Assembly: GCF_030348505.1 (NCBI RefSeq)
Contig: NZ_JAUCFJ010000002.1
Location: 438,001 to 502,000, forward strand
Direction of reading: 5' to 3'
DNA: 64,000 bases
Origin: Lysinibacillus sp. G4S2
Lineage (GTDB): Bacteria; Bacillota; Bacilli; Bacillales_A; Planococcaceae
The notes beneath the pieces were generated by a model. It did not search any database. It had not been told where the DNA came from and saw only the letters and a list, made by a program, of their open reading frames with translations. Shown piece after piece: positions 17,388-27,103 of the stretch. Each line of letters starts with the position of its first letter. The first letter of the stretch is position 1. The translations under genes were made by a program, and so were the position numbers.

Positions 17388-17646
17388 TTTGATGGATACG
17401 CTCCTTTCCTTATTTATTCTTCTATATAATCAGACGTGTTAGTCATTGAAAAAGTTATATGAATCTACGAACTTTTGTAATCAATTTATAGGGAACCGAT
17501 CTTCATGAATAAATAACTCAATAACTTACACTTTTCAGCATATGACAGCCAAAGTGTTTTTGTTAAAAGTTAAAACTTTCAGTTGAGTTTTTATGTGCAT
17601 TTCGATACTATGGGCAAGGAACCTTTTGAAGGAGGCAGATAGCTTA

Positions 17647-18399
17647 ATGGCTTTACATGAAGCGGATAATGAATTTACGATTGACTGCTTATTACTTGCA
17701 GGGCGTATTATGATTGAAAGTGGTGCAGAAACATACCGTGTGGAGGATACGATGCTACGCATGGCACATTCTCAAAATATGCTGGATGCGCAATGTTATG
17801 CCACACCAACAGGGATCATTTTTTCTTTAGGCAAGACACAGCCAACGAGAATCACATCGATTTCCAACAGAATTACAGATTTACAAAAAATAGCCTTGGT
17901 AAATTCAGTATCTCGGAGACTCACATCTCACATGATAACATTAGAAGACGCTTATGACGAGCTAAAGTCGATACAAAAAACAAATTATTTTTTGCCAACA
18001 TATATTCAAGTCATAGCAGCAGCTCTTTCGAGTGGTTGTTTCCTTATAATGTTTAAGGGGGGATGGTCTGATTTTCCGGTTGCATTTTTAGCGGGAGGGT
18101 TAGGCTTCCTAGTGCTTGTGATGATAAATCATTTAACAAAAGTAAAATTTTTCTCAGAATTTACGGCTTCATTAGTAATAGGATATATTGCTGTCTTAGC
18201 AGTGAACTATGGCTATGGTGCGGAATTAGACAAAATTATCATTAGCTCCGTTATGCCGCTCGTACCAGGTATTTTAATTACGAATGCAGTTCGAGATTTA
18301 ATGGCAGGTCATTTTATGTCAGGGATGGCAAAGGGAGCGGAAGCTTTTTTAACGGCTTTTGCCATTGGTGCAGCTATTGCTGTCACTTTATCGTTTTAG
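17647..18399 (+). CDS. Threonine/serine exporter family, ThrE N-terminal-type subunit
   Basis: A 250-residue protein of the ThrE (DUF1212) family. Corynebacterial ThrE fuses this part with the part encoded by the next gene. The soluble N-terminal region has GRIMIESGAETYRVEDTM and the ATPTGIIF stretch, followed by five or so membrane helices including VMPLVPGILITNAVRDLM, a signature of the family. The ATG at 17647 has AGGAGG upstream; the earlier in-frame ATG at 17593 lacks one. It is followed 12 bases later by its partner, so the pair is an operon. It likely exports small neutral amino acids or dipeptides; the substrate is inferred. Confidence 0.85.
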   Translation: MALHEADNEFTIDCLLLAGRIMIESGAETYRVEDTMLRMAHSQNMLDAQCYATPTGIIFSLGKTQPTRITSISNRITDLQKIALVNSVSRRLTSHMITLEDAYDELKSIQKTNYFLPTYIQVIAAALSSGCFLIMFKGGWSDFPVAFLAGGLGFLVLVMINHLTKVKFFSEFTASLVIGYIAVLAVNYGYGAELDKIIISSVMPLVPGILITNAVRDLMAGHFMSGMAKGAEAFLTAFAIGAAIAVTLSF

Positions 18400-18411
18400 G
18401 AGGCAGACGAC

Positions 18412-18879
18412 ATGGACTATATCATACAATTGATTGTTAGTTTTTTTGCCACTGCTGGTATCGCAATAATATTTAATGTACCTAGAAAAGCCTTACTTTA
18501 TTGTGTTTTGGTTGGGGTAATAGGCTGGATGATATATTTCGTCCTAACAGAACATGGAATGGATGTTGTGAATGCCTCATTCTATAGCGCATTTGTAATT
18601 GCTATTGTTGCGCATTTATATGCTCGACGCTTTAAAATGCCAATGATTATTTTTATTGTTGGTGGTATCATCCCGTTAGTTCCGGGAGGTATGGCTTACA
18701 ATGCAATGAGAAATGTTGTAGAAGATGATTATTTACAGGGGCTACAGTATGGATTAAAGGCATTTTTAATTACAGGTGCCATCGTTATGGGGCTTGTATT
18801 CGCAGAGGTATTTATACAGCTTATTTTCCGTTCTGTCCGTACTAGTAAAGCGACATTCCAGAAGGTTTATAAGAAATAA
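18412..18879 (+). CDS. Threonine/serine exporter family, ThrE C-terminal-type subunit (DUF3815)
   Basis: A 155-residue integral membrane protein with four to five helices, corresponding to the C-terminal (DUF3815) half of ThrE. The motif GGIIPLVPGGMAYNAMR mirrors the VPG motif of the preceding subunit. The AGGAGGC ribosome binding site overlaps the end of the upstream gene. The two halves are expected to form one transporter. No terminator is seen directly downstream; instead the 1-kb 21-bp array begins 25 bases after the stop. Confidence 0.85.
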   Translation: MDYIIQLIVSFFATAGIAIIFNVPRKALLYCVLVGVIGWMIYFVLTEHGMDVVNASFYSAFVIAIVAHLYARRFKMPMIIFIVGGIIPLVPGGMAYNAMRNVVEDDYLQGLQYGLKAFLITGAIVMGLVFAEVFIQLIFRSVRTSKATFQKVYKK

Positions 18880-18903
18880 GGCTTTACAGCAAATGTAGGG
18901 GAG

Positions 18904-19945
18904 AACATGGCGGATAGAAAGGCCAGAGCGACGGATAGAAGCCAGAGCGGCGGATAGAAAGGCCAAATGACGGATAGAAAAGTCAAAGTGACGGATAGAA
19001 AGGCCAGAGCGAAGGATAGAAAAGTCAAAGTGACGGATAGAAGCCAGAGCGACGGATAGAAAGGCCAGAGCGAAGGATAGAAAAGTCAAAGTGCCGGATA
19101 GAAAGACCAGAGCGACGGATAGAAAGGCCAAAGTGGCGGATAGAAGCCAGAGCGATGGATAGAAGAGTCAAAGTGCCGGATAAAAAGACTAGAGCGACGG
19201 ATAGAAAGCCAAAGTGCCGGATAGAAGCCAGAGCGACGGATAGAAAGGCCAGAGTGGCGGATAGAAAGACCAGAGCGACGGATAGAAAGGTCAAAGCGGC
19301 GGATAGAAGCCAGAGCGACGGATAGAAAGGCCAGAGTGGCGGATAGAAAGACCAGAGCGACGGATAGAAAAGTCAAAGTGACGGATAGAAAGACCAGAGC
19401 GACGGATAGAAAAGTCGAAGTGACGGATAAAAAGACTAGAGCGAAGGATAGAAAGCCAAAGTGACGGATAGAAGCCAGAGCGACGGATAGAAAGACCAGA
19501 GCGACGGATAGAAAGGTCAAAGCGACGGATAGAAAGCCAAAGCGAAGGATAGAAAGCCAAAGTGACGGATAGAAAAGCCAAAGTGACGGATAAAAAGACT
19601 AGAGCGAAGGATAGAAAGCCAAAGTGACGGATAGAAGCCAAAGTGACGGATAGAAAGGTCAAAGCGGCGGATAGAAAGGCCAGAGCGACGGATAGAAGCC
19701 AGAGCGATGGATAGAAAGGTCAAAATGACGGATAGAAAGACCAGAGCGACGGATAGAAAAGTCAAAGTGACGGATAGAAAAGTCAAAGTGACGGATAGAA
19801 AAGTCAAAGTGACGGATAGAAAGCCAAAGTGACGGATAGAAGCCAGAGCGACGGATAGAAAGGTCAAAGTGGCGGATAGAAAGGCCAGAGCGACGGATAG
19901 AAAAGTCAAAGTGACGGATAGAAGCCAGAGCGACGGATAAAAAAG
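18904..19945 (+). repeat. 1.04-kb array of 19-21-bp units (GGATAGAAAGGCCAGAG type)
   Basis: About 50 units of 21, 20 or 19 bases, consensus GACGGATAGAAAGGCCAGAGC with variants GTCAAAGT and GCCAAAGT in the second half. Changes in unit length shift the frame repeatedly, so the long minus-strand frames through it are not genes. It fills the whole gap between two convergent genes. There are no unique spacers, so it is not a CRISPR array. A 16-codon frame (ATG 18907 after AGGGGAG) at its left edge is the only stretch with a start signal. Confidence 0.9.
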
Positions 19946-19970
19946 CCAAAGCCAAAGAAATAATAAACAC

Positions 19971-20010
19971 GAAAAAGGAGGTTACGTTCATAAACGTAGC
20001 CTCCTTCTTT
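19971..20010. terminator. Terminator for the minus-strand EAL gene
   Basis: Arms AAGGAGGTTACGTT and AACGTAGCCTCCTT (one mismatch) flanked by A and T runs. It lies next to the stop of the gene at 20018 and is usable from both sides. Confidence 0.85.
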
Positions 20011-20017
20011 AAATTAA

Positions 20018-22039
20018 CTATTTAACGAGTAGTGCTGCAATTTCCTCAGCAGTAGTTGGTTTACTAATATAGTAACCTTGAATCGCATCACAGCCATAAG
20101 AAGTCAAAAGGTCTGCTTGTTCAGCTGTTTCAACACCTTCTGCTACAACTCTAAGTTCCATAGATTTTCCGAGTTGTACCATACCGTTTATTAGCTTTTG
20201 TGTTTTTTCAGATTTTAATAAAGAACTTGTAAATGCTTTATCGATTTTCAATGTTTCTATTGGTAAAATCTGCATATATCTGAATGAGCCATATCCGGTA
20301 CCGAAATCATCTAGTATAAAGGCGATACCTTCATTTTCAAGCTTACGCATTTGCTGCGTGATAAAGGTAGCAACTTCTGCTTCTAAGGCAAATTTCTCTG
20401 TAATTTCAATTTGAATAAGATTTGCGGGACAGCCTGTTTTCTCTAACATTTCAAGTATTGAATTTGCCATGTTTTTATCACGGAATTCGCGTACAGAAGA
20501 GTTAATGGATACTTTTAAGTCAAGACCGGCTTTTTTCCAGATTAGAGCCTGTTCACAAGCTTTTTCTAACATAAAGGAACCGATATTATTAATGAGACCC
20601 GTTTCCTCAGCAATTGGTATCAGCTCATCAGGTGAGACAACGCCTATTACTTCATCTTCCCAACGGACTAATGCTTCTACAGCTGTGATGTTACCTGAAG
20701 AAACATCAAATTGTGGCTGATAAAGGACTTTTAGATTTTTTTGGTCAAGTGCCTGAAGTAAACGTTTTTCAATTAAAGCTTTCCGATTTAATGCCTTATG
20801 TGTTGCTTTTGATAGCGCGACGACTCTATCGCCACCTGCTTCGCGAACAGTTGTAATCGTAGCAATGGATGCCTTCATTAATTGGGAGAATGTAGTTTGA
20901 TCCTCAGGGTAACGTGTAATTCCTCCACTAATAGAAATAGGGACAGCAACGTTACTATTATAAATTGGATGCTGTTGTAAGTAAGACAGGAAGCCCTGAA
21001 TAAACCATTCACTTAAAGGTGTGATTACAACAAAATCATTTTCGTTAATGCGTGCCATTGTGCTATCTTGGAAATACATTTTTATACGATTTGTAAATTC
21101 CACGATAAGACCTTGATCGATTTGATGATCATGCAACTCTTTAAGCGTATAAAATTTATCGATACTTAAATAGACGAAAGAAAAGTTTCTTTCTTCCTCA
21201 ATCATGCTGGAAATCACTTTTTCAAGTCGATGTGCATTCATGAGACCTGTTTCTGTATCGATATAAGCGATTTTTTCAAGCTGATGTTGTATCGTCTTTG
21301 ACTTCGTAATATCTTTTTCAATTAAAATAAATTGTTGCTCATTTACTTCGAGATTAAATGTTGGGATAGCTGTTAGAAGTACCCAATAAGACTGGCCTGT
21401 TTTTGTGACTTTTTCGACTTCACCTTGCCACGTGTGACCATTGTTTAAATTACGCCAAATAGTATTTGTGATTTTTTCACTCACTTCATCATCAGGGAAT
21501 AACTGCCAAAATGTTTTGCCGATAACGCGCTTAGGTGTCCATTGACTCGTTTTTAGAAATTCAGCATTACATTCTAAAATAAATCCATCCTGATCAAGTG
21601 TTACTGTCATAAACGTCGAGTCTAAGCCCTGTTTTAAGTCTACTAAAGTACTGCTATTTGAGACAGAATTAATCATTAATTCTGGTAACATAAACATCAT
21701 AAGAATGAAACGCTCTCCTTGTTCAGTAAATGGTTTAGCTAGCAGCGCTGTCGTAATTTCTTCATTTGTATATGTGTTCATATGAATTTGATTTATATGC
21801 GTACTGTCATCATTTTGTAAAATTGTTTGAAACGTCTCTAATGAAAGCTGGCGTAGTAAATTTTCATGAATGAATGAAGCAGTACGTTCTTTAGTATCAG
21901 TAGCTGAAAAACCAAATAGCTGTTCAGCAAGTTTTCCCAAAATAATAACTTGTCCATCTTGATTCATGACAATGGCAGGAAAAGGAAGTGAATTTAAATA
22001 ATGTTCATCAATCGTAAATGATTTGTGCATATGACTCAT
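20018..22039 (-). CDS. PAS-PAS-GGDEF-EAL cyclic-di-GMP phosphodiesterase
   Basis: A 673-residue signalling protein. Two PAS-type sensor segments (~10-110 and ~145-250) precede a GGDEF-like domain (~255-415) and an EAL domain (~420-670). In the GGDEF domain the active-site loop reads NENDF instead of GGDEF, so it is probably inactive or regulatory. The EAL domain keeps EALVRW, ILDDFGTGYGSF, KIDKAF and VAEGVET, the residues needed for metal binding and catalysis, so hydrolysis of c-di-GMP is expected. No membrane segments are seen, so it senses an intracellular cue. The ATG at 22039 follows AAGGAG. A single-gene unit. Confidence 0.9.
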   Translation of the reverse strand: MSHMHKSFTIDEHYLNSLPFPAIVMNQDGQVIILGKLAEQLFGFSATDTKERTASFIHENLLRQLSLETFQTILQNDDSTHINQIHMNTYTNEEITTALLAKPFTEQGERFILMMFMLPELMINSVSNSSTLVDLKQGLDSTFMTVTLDQDGFILECNAEFLKTSQWTPKRVIGKTFWQLFPDDEVSEKITNTIWRNLNNGHTWQGEVEKVTKTGQSYWVLLTAIPTFNLEVNEQQFILIEKDITKSKTIQHQLEKIAYIDTETGLMNAHRLEKVISSMIEEERNFSFVYLSIDKFYTLKELHDHQIDQGLIVEFTNRIKMYFQDSTMARINENDFVVITPLSEWFIQGFLSYLQQHPIYNSNVAVPISISGGITRYPEDQTTFSQLMKASIATITTVREAGGDRVVALSKATHKALNRKALIEKRLLQALDQKNLKVLYQPQFDVSSGNITAVEALVRWEDEVIGVVSPDELIPIAEETGLINNIGSFMLEKACEQALIWKKAGLDLKVSINSSVREFRDKNMANSILEMLEKTGCPANLIQIEITEKFALEAEVATFITQQMRKLENEGIAFILDDFGTGYGSFRYMQILPIETLKIDKAFTSSLLKSEKTQKLINGMVQLGKSMELRVVAEGVETAEQADLLTSYGCDAIQGYYISKPTTAEEIAALLVK

Positions 22040-22215
22040 GATTATTCGATCTCCTTGCGTAATCTATATATACTAATATTATAGTTAATTATCGGGAATT
22101 AGTCATTATGAATATATTTGTAAATATTTGATAATGAAAAAAACTAGGACTTTTTCAGTGAAACCCAAGAAAATAATTGGAGAAAAATAACATTTTTTAG
22201 TATGTATATAGGAAG

Positions 22216-23152
22216 TAAGAATTGTATAAAACGGTTAACAGAAATAGTATATATCGGCTCTAGTTCGATGTTATGGGAGCAACTGGATCTTTAATGAAGT
22301 GGTTACTCAATCATACACCATTGACAGTTTCCTTTATGTTAACAATTCTTTTATCGGTTGCAGGACTTACATATTTATCTTCATTCAGCAGGGGTTTGGA
22401 TACCCACATTGATCGTTAACTGGAAAAGATATTTTCAATATTGGGCGTACAGTTTGCTTTCGTGGCAGCGATCAACGAAAGTAATGCTGTATTAGCTACC
22501 TTTTTACATTTTTTAGCACCGATATTTATTGTTGCTTTTGTCATTCCTATTTTAAAGAAATTTCCCCCTAAATATCAAGTGATAGGGATTATTGGTATGC
22601 TTTCAGGTCTTTTTCTCCTACTAACGAACGCTTCTTTTGGTTCTTTGTTAGTTAGTAATAAAGCCTTATTATAGAGATTAGCCGTTGGTCTAACGTTTGC
22701 CTTCTACATATTGTATCCTGCACGTTTGATGAAAGAATGGAGTGTACTACTTGTTGTCGAGTGGGGAATGCTTATAGGTGGTGTAATGCTAGAAATATTA
22801 GTTGTGTTTGGCAGTCATATTTGTGATTTGTTTTAAGGTTACATGCTAAATGATTGCTTTAGCTTCTTTTAGCGGGTGTCTAAACATCCATTGAAAGAAG
22901 TTAAAGCCTCCGAATGCAATTATGCCGAAGTAAAATTGATTATTCTTCGGAAATGTGGCTTTCATACTGTTTTTAAGTAGCTTGAAATATATTACAGCAG
23001 TTGAGATTAGTATTCTTTCTAGTATTGAACCACTAGCTGCTATGGTTATTTCAGTAATCGTGTTTGAAGCATCATTAGGTTTTGGCAATTAGTTGGTGTG
23101 TTCGTTATGCTTGTTTGTGTAACATGGCTTTCGGTAGCGGGAGAAAAAGCAT
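22216..23152 (+). pseudogene. EamA/DMT-family transporter, inactivated
   Basis: Pieces of a 10-helix EamA permease lie in order but in different frames: TGSLMKWLLNHTPLTVSF, then a stop, VQFAFVAAINESNAVLATFL (from 22441), FYILYPARLMKEW, a block of dispersed repeat DNA (22851-22960), and finally ISILSSIEPLAAMVIS followed by a stop and VGVFVMLVCVTWLS ending at 23152. At least three stops or frameshifts plus the repeat insertion inactivate it. The functional ancestor probably exported a small metabolite. Confidence 0.75.
22851..22960 (+). repeat. Composite dispersed repeat (AGCGGGTGTC block plus palindrome copy 2)
   Basis: Contains TTTTAGCGGGTGTCTAAACA, which recurs as TTTTCAGCGGGTGTCCAAAC at 48354. 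It also contains the palindrome at 22917-22938, with outer arms GCCTCCGAA and TTCGGAAATGTGGC that could close a larger hairpin. It interrupts the EamA pseudogene. Confidence 0.65.
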
Positions 23153-23249
23153 AAATATACTATCAGCGTAGGAGCTTACGACTATCTTTGAATTATAGAG
23201 AACATCTTCATTCAAATGAAGATAATGCCTCCGAACGTATTGTTTGTCG

Positions 23250-23354
23250 GTAGCGACAGCAACAAATGTTTTCTGTACGAAAGCAAAGCGACAGCAACAA
23301 ATGTTTTCTGTGCGAAAGCGAAGCGTCAGCTACAATTACGCCAAGGCGAAATTG
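23250..23354 (+). repeat. Short tract of the GCGAAAGCG tandem repeat joined to palindrome copy 3
   Basis: Two and a half units of the tandem repeat (CAGCAACAAATGTTTTCTGT, GCGAAAGCGAAGCGTCAGC) run directly into a palindrome with arms CAATTACGCC and GGCGAAATTG at 23333-23354. It lies just upstream of the ABC exporter operon. Confidence 0.7.
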
Positions 23355-23382
23355 ATTTTTTACTAGGACAAGGGGGAATAGT

Positions 23383-25104
23383 GTGAAACAAATTTTTTCC
23401 TATGTAAAGCCTTATAAATGGACTGCATTTATTGCGTTAGGTTTGATGTTGTTGGAATTATTTGTCGAGCTTGCTCAGCCACTTATAATGGCTAAAATCA
23501 TAGATGATGGAGTGCGAGCTCAAAACCAGGGGATGATTTTGCAATGGGGGGCTGTTTTACTTGCCTTATCCTTCGTAGCCTTTATAGCTGGTGTCGTGAA
23601 TTCATATTTTTCATCGCATACAGCACAAAGCTTTTCCTATGATTTACGGAATGCACTGTTTGAAAAAATACAATCCTTTACTTTAACTACGTATCAAAAA
23701 TTCTCAACGGCTTCCCTTATTACAAGGTTAACGAATGATGTGACACAAGTACAGACGGTGTTATTTATGAGTTTGCGTATCATGCTTCGGGCACCACTTG
23801 CCGTAGTTGGTAGCATTGTGATGGCTTTTGTTGTGAATGCAAAGCTAGCGTTGTTTTTAGTTATTGGTGCACCAATTATCCTCATTTTTCTTGTTTTTAT
23901 GGTGGTAAAAGGTGTGTCTTATTTTGGACTTGTGCAGAAGAGAATAGACCGCTTAAATCGAGTTTTACAGGAAAATTTACAGGCAATTCGATTGGTGAAG
24001 GCTTATTTACGTGGTGCTTATGAAGCGTCGCGTTTCGATGAGGTCGCCTCACGTTTAAAAATTGATACAGTAAAGGCTCTTCGCACAATGGAGTACATTA
24101 TGCCAGTACTGTTATTCATCATGAATATGAGCTTACTTGCAGTGCTGTGGTTTGGGACAAAGCAAATAGCTTCAGGTACAACACCACTTGGAGATGTTGT
24201 GGCTATTGTCAATTATGCAATGCGCATGACAGGATCGTTTTCGATGTTTGCCTTTATTATTATTTTTTATGCGCGTGCAAAAGCCTCAGCAGAGCGTATG
24301 GCAGAGGTCCTTTCGACTGAGAATGAGATTGAGCTACCGTCATCCTCAGAGAAAACATCTAATGACTTGAATTTTGGCGAACTAGCTTTCGAGCATGTTA
24401 GTTTTACTTATCCTGGGGGAGACTTGCCTGTACTATCCGATGTCAGCTTCCGAGTGAAATCTGGTGAAAAGTTAGCCATTATGGGGGCAACAGGTGCAGG
24501 GAAATCAACGTTGCTACAGCTTATTCCACGCTTCTACGATGTCACAGAAGGCAAAATAGTAGTAGAGGGGAAAGATGTACAGCAATGGGATTTACAAGAA
24601 CTGCGCGAAATCATCGGCTATGTTCCACAACAGTCTCTATTATTTACGGGAAGCATTGCTGATAATGTTCGTTGGGGCGATACAGAGGCTGAAATGGATG
24701 CAGTGCTACAGGCGACAATGCAAGCGCAAATCCATGCTTCTGTGGAGGATTTCCCGAACGGATACGAGACAAGGGTCGGTCAGAAGGGTGTCAATCTTTC
24801 TGGTGGTCAAAAACAAAGATTATCTATTGCTAGAGCGTTATTAAGAAAAGGGCATATATTAATGCTCGATGATAGTACAAGTGCGCTTGATGTGAAAACG
24901 GAGCAGGCATTATGGGAGGCATTGAGTGAAGAACAAGCAACAATGCTAGTAGTCACTCAAAAAATTCGTACAGCAAAAGGTGCGGATCGAATCTTACTCA
25001 TTGATGCAGGAAAAGTGGTCGCATATGGGACACATGAAGAGCTATTGCAAACTTCAGTGCTCTATGAAAAAATCGCAATTTCCCAACAGGAGGTGGAGGA
25101 ATAA
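23383..25104 (+). CDS. ABC exporter half-transporter with degenerate ATP site residues (YfiB-like)
   Basis: A 573-residue type IV ABC exporter subunit: six membrane helices (~1-310), then a nucleotide-binding domain with Walker A GATGAGKST and canonical signature LSGGQ. The residue after the Walker B Asp is Asp (LMLDDSTSALD) rather than the catalytic Glu, and the switch His is replaced by Gln in VVTQK. This subunit therefore supplies the degenerate catalytic site of a heterodimer. GTG at 23383 follows AAGGGGG. The TAA overlaps the ATG of the partner (TAATG), so translation is coupled. By size and pattern it resembles Bacillus YfiB of the YfiBC multidrug pump. Confidence 0.88.
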   Translation: MKQIFSYVKPYKWTAFIALGLMLLELFVELAQPLIMAKIIDDGVRAQNQGMILQWGAVLLALSFVAFIAGVVNSYFSSHTAQSFSYDLRNALFEKIQSFTLTTYQKFSTASLITRLTNDVTQVQTVLFMSLRIMLRAPLAVVGSIVMAFVVNAKLALFLVIGAPIILIFLVFMVVKGVSYFGLVQKRIDRLNRVLQENLQAIRLVKAYLRGAYEASRFDEVASRLKIDTVKALRTMEYIMPVLLFIMNMSLLAVLWFGTKQIASGTTPLGDVVAIVNYAMRMTGSFSMFAFIIIFYARAKASAERMAEVLSTENEIELPSSSEKTSNDLNFGELAFEHVSFTYPGGDLPVLSDVSFRVKSGEKLAIMGATGAGKSTLLQLIPRFYDVTEGKIVVEGKDVQQWDLQELREIIGYVPQQSLLFTGSIADNVRWGDTEAEMDAVLQATMQAQIHASVEDFPNGYETRVGQKGVNLSGGQKQRLSIARALLRKGHILMLDDSTSALDVKTEQALWEALSEEQATMLVVTQKIRTAKGADRILLIDAGKVVAYGTHEELLQTSVLYEKIAISQQEVEE

Positions 25105-26936
25105 TGGGATTTTTCCAAAAACCTTTTGACTATGAACCGATTTTGACGAAAGATGATGTGAAGCAGGCTGTTAAGAAAAAGAAGGGACCTCGTGCGACAG
25201 ATTGGAAAAGTACACTGTTGCGTTTATGGAAAATTGTTGATGAACAACGTGTACTATTAATCGTTGTGCTGTTACTTGTCACGGTGAGCTCCATATTAGC
25301 TCTCCTTGGGCCATATTTAATCGGTAAAATGATTGACATGTATGTGATGCACGGAAAGCTTACAGGTCTAGGTAACGGAATTATGCTGTTAATCGGCATT
25401 TATGCGCTATTAGCAGTAGCATTATTTTTACAAAACTATTGGATGATCGGTATCGCTCAGCAAACAATTTATAGATTGCGAACGAGTGTATTTGCCCATT
25501 TCCAAAGACTGCCGATAACTTTTTTCGATCGTCGTCAGCACGGAGAATTAATGAGTCGAATGACGAACGATATTGAAGCAGTTAGCTCAACATTAAATAG
25601 TTCCTTTATCCAAGTGTTTTCTAGTGTATTAACGCTTACAGGAACAGTGATCATCATGTTAAGCTTAAGTCCTTTACTAACAGTATTAACGATGACAATT
25701 ATACCGATTATGTTTTGGGCAATGCGTTGGGTCACACGGAGAACAGCACCATTATTTAAAGAGCAGCAAGCGGCCATAGGGGCACTGAATGGCATGATTG
25801 AAGAAACGATTTCGGGCCAGCGAATTGTGAAGGCTTTCTCACAAGAGGAACGAATGAAAGAGGAGTTTCGCGAAAAAAGTTTACGATTAAAAAGAACCGG
25901 CTTTTGGGCACAGACATACTCGGGATATATTCCAAAGGTCATGAACTTTTTAAACAATATGAGCTTTACAATTGTTGCTGGTATTGGAGGCGTACTTGCT
26001 CTTTATGGTCATGTGTCGATCGGAGTCATTGTTATTTTCACAGAATACGCAAGGCAATTTACACGACCATTAAATGATTTGGCCAATCAATTTAATACAG
26101 TACTGTCAGCAATTGCTGGTGCTGAGCGTGTATTTGCGTTACTGGATGAACAGCCTGAAGAGGAAGCTGCTTCAGCACAAAAGCATAAACTATTAGGACA
26201 AGTGAGCTTTCAACATGTGCACTTTAAATATGAGCAAGAAGAGGAAGCTTACACTTTAAAGGACGTTAATTTTAATGTAGAGCCTGGACAGACGGTAGCT
26301 CTAGTTGGAGCAACTGGAGCGGGGAAAACAACGATCTTACAGCTGATTGCAAGATTTTATGAGGTAACAAAGGGTGAGGTTTTATTTGATGGCGTGAACG
26401 TTCAGCAAATAGAACGACAAGCATTGCGCTCGCAAATGGCCTTTGTGTTACAGGATCCGTTTTTATTTGAAGCATCTGTACGTGAAAATATTCGTTATGG
26501 TCGATTAGATGCTAGTGATGAAGAAATAGAAGAAGCGGCAAAGCGTGCAAATGCACATGACTTTATTATGAAGCTAAAGGATGGCTATGACACAATACTT
26601 GCAGCAGATGGTCGTGAAATCTCGCAAGGTCAAAAGCAGTTACTGTCCATTGCACGAGCATTGATTGCAGACCCGAAAATTTTGTTGTTGGATGAGGCGA
26701 CTAGTAGCATTGATACTGTGACGGAGCTGTCGATTCAAGAGGCTCTAGAGATGTTAATGCAGGGACGCACAAGCTTTGTTATTGCTCACCGCTTAAATAC
26801 AGTGCACAATGCCGATATTGTGCTTGTTATGCACAAAGGTGAGTTAGTCGAAGTGGGCCCACAACAAGAGTTAATTGAATCAGGTGGCATTTATGCACAG
26901 ATGCTACAATCTTCATCTCATCATCTTGATGAGTAG
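25104..26936 (+). CDS. ABC exporter half-transporter with canonical catalytic residues (YfiC-like)
   Basis: The 610-residue partner subunit: a ~40-residue cytosolic N-terminus, six membrane helices, then a nucleotide-binding domain with Walker A GATGAGKTT, Walker B plus catalytic Glu in LLLDEATSSID, and switch His in VIAHRL. Its own signature motif is degenerate (ISQGQ instead of LSGGQ). The partner's LSGGQ with this subunit's Glu and His makes one competent ATP site; the other site is degenerate, the classic heterodimeric exporter layout (BmrCD, TM287/288). It likely exports drugs or lipids. It is followed directly by an inverted copy of the 21-bp array. Confidence 0.88.
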   Translation: MGFFQKPFDYEPILTKDDVKQAVKKKKGPRATDWKSTLLRLWKIVDEQRVLLIVVLLLVTVSSILALLGPYLIGKMIDMYVMHGKLTGLGNGIMLLIGIYALLAVALFLQNYWMIGIAQQTIYRLRTSVFAHFQRLPITFFDRRQHGELMSRMTNDIEAVSSTLNSSFIQVFSSVLTLTGTVIIMLSLSPLLTVLTMTIIPIMFWAMRWVTRRTAPLFKEQQAAIGALNGMIEETISGQRIVKAFSQEERMKEEFREKSLRLKRTGFWAQTYSGYIPKVMNFLNNMSFTIVAGIGGVLALYGHVSIGVIVIFTEYARQFTRPLNDLANQFNTVLSAIAGAERVFALLDEQPEEEAASAQKHKLLGQVSFQHVHFKYEQEEEAYTLKDVNFNVEPGQTVALVGATGAGKTTILQLIARFYEVTKGEVLFDGVNVQQIERQALRSQMAFVLQDPFLFEASVRENIRYGRLDASDEEIEEAAKRANAHDFIMKLKDGYDTILAADGREISQGQKQLLSIARALIADPKILLLDEATSSIDTVTELSIQEALEMLMQGRTSFVIAHRLNTVHNADIVLVMHKGELVEVGPQQELIESGGIYAQMLQSSSHHLDE

Positions 26937-26937
26937 G

Positions 26938-27055
26938 GATACTTTGAAGATTTATCGAAACAAAATGGCGTTTTATCGAAACTATTTGAACGTTTATCGA
27001 GACTTTATCTCGTTTTATCGAAACTATTTGAGCATTTATCGAAAAACAATCTCTT
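26938..27055 (-). repeat. 21-bp array (AT-rich type), inverted copy
   Basis: Five 21-base units beginning TTTATCGAAAC on the plus strand. Read on the minus strand it is the same family as 6361-6588, including the terminal unit CGATAAATCTTCAAAGTATC. It starts two bases after the ABC gene stop. Confidence 0.8.
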
Positions 27056-27070
27056 GAACTACCTTTTCGT

Positions 27071-27100
27071 AGCAGTTCACACACAGTGAGCTGCTTTTTT
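27071..27100 (+). terminator. Terminator of the ABC exporter operon
   Basis: Arms AGCAGTTCAC and GTGAGCTGCT (one G-T pair) followed by six T. It lies downstream of the inverted array, so the array would be part of the ABC mRNA. Confidence 0.85.
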
Positions 27101-27103
27101 GAC

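Noticed and set aside
18904..19945. CRISPR array
   Set aside because: Units follow one another without unique spacers, are only 19-21 bases long, and no cas genes are present.
19025..19991. Long minus-strand frames rich in FLSVAL/SIRHFG
   Set aside because: Frameshifts between 19-, 20- and 21-base units and lack of start signals show that they are repeat artefacts.
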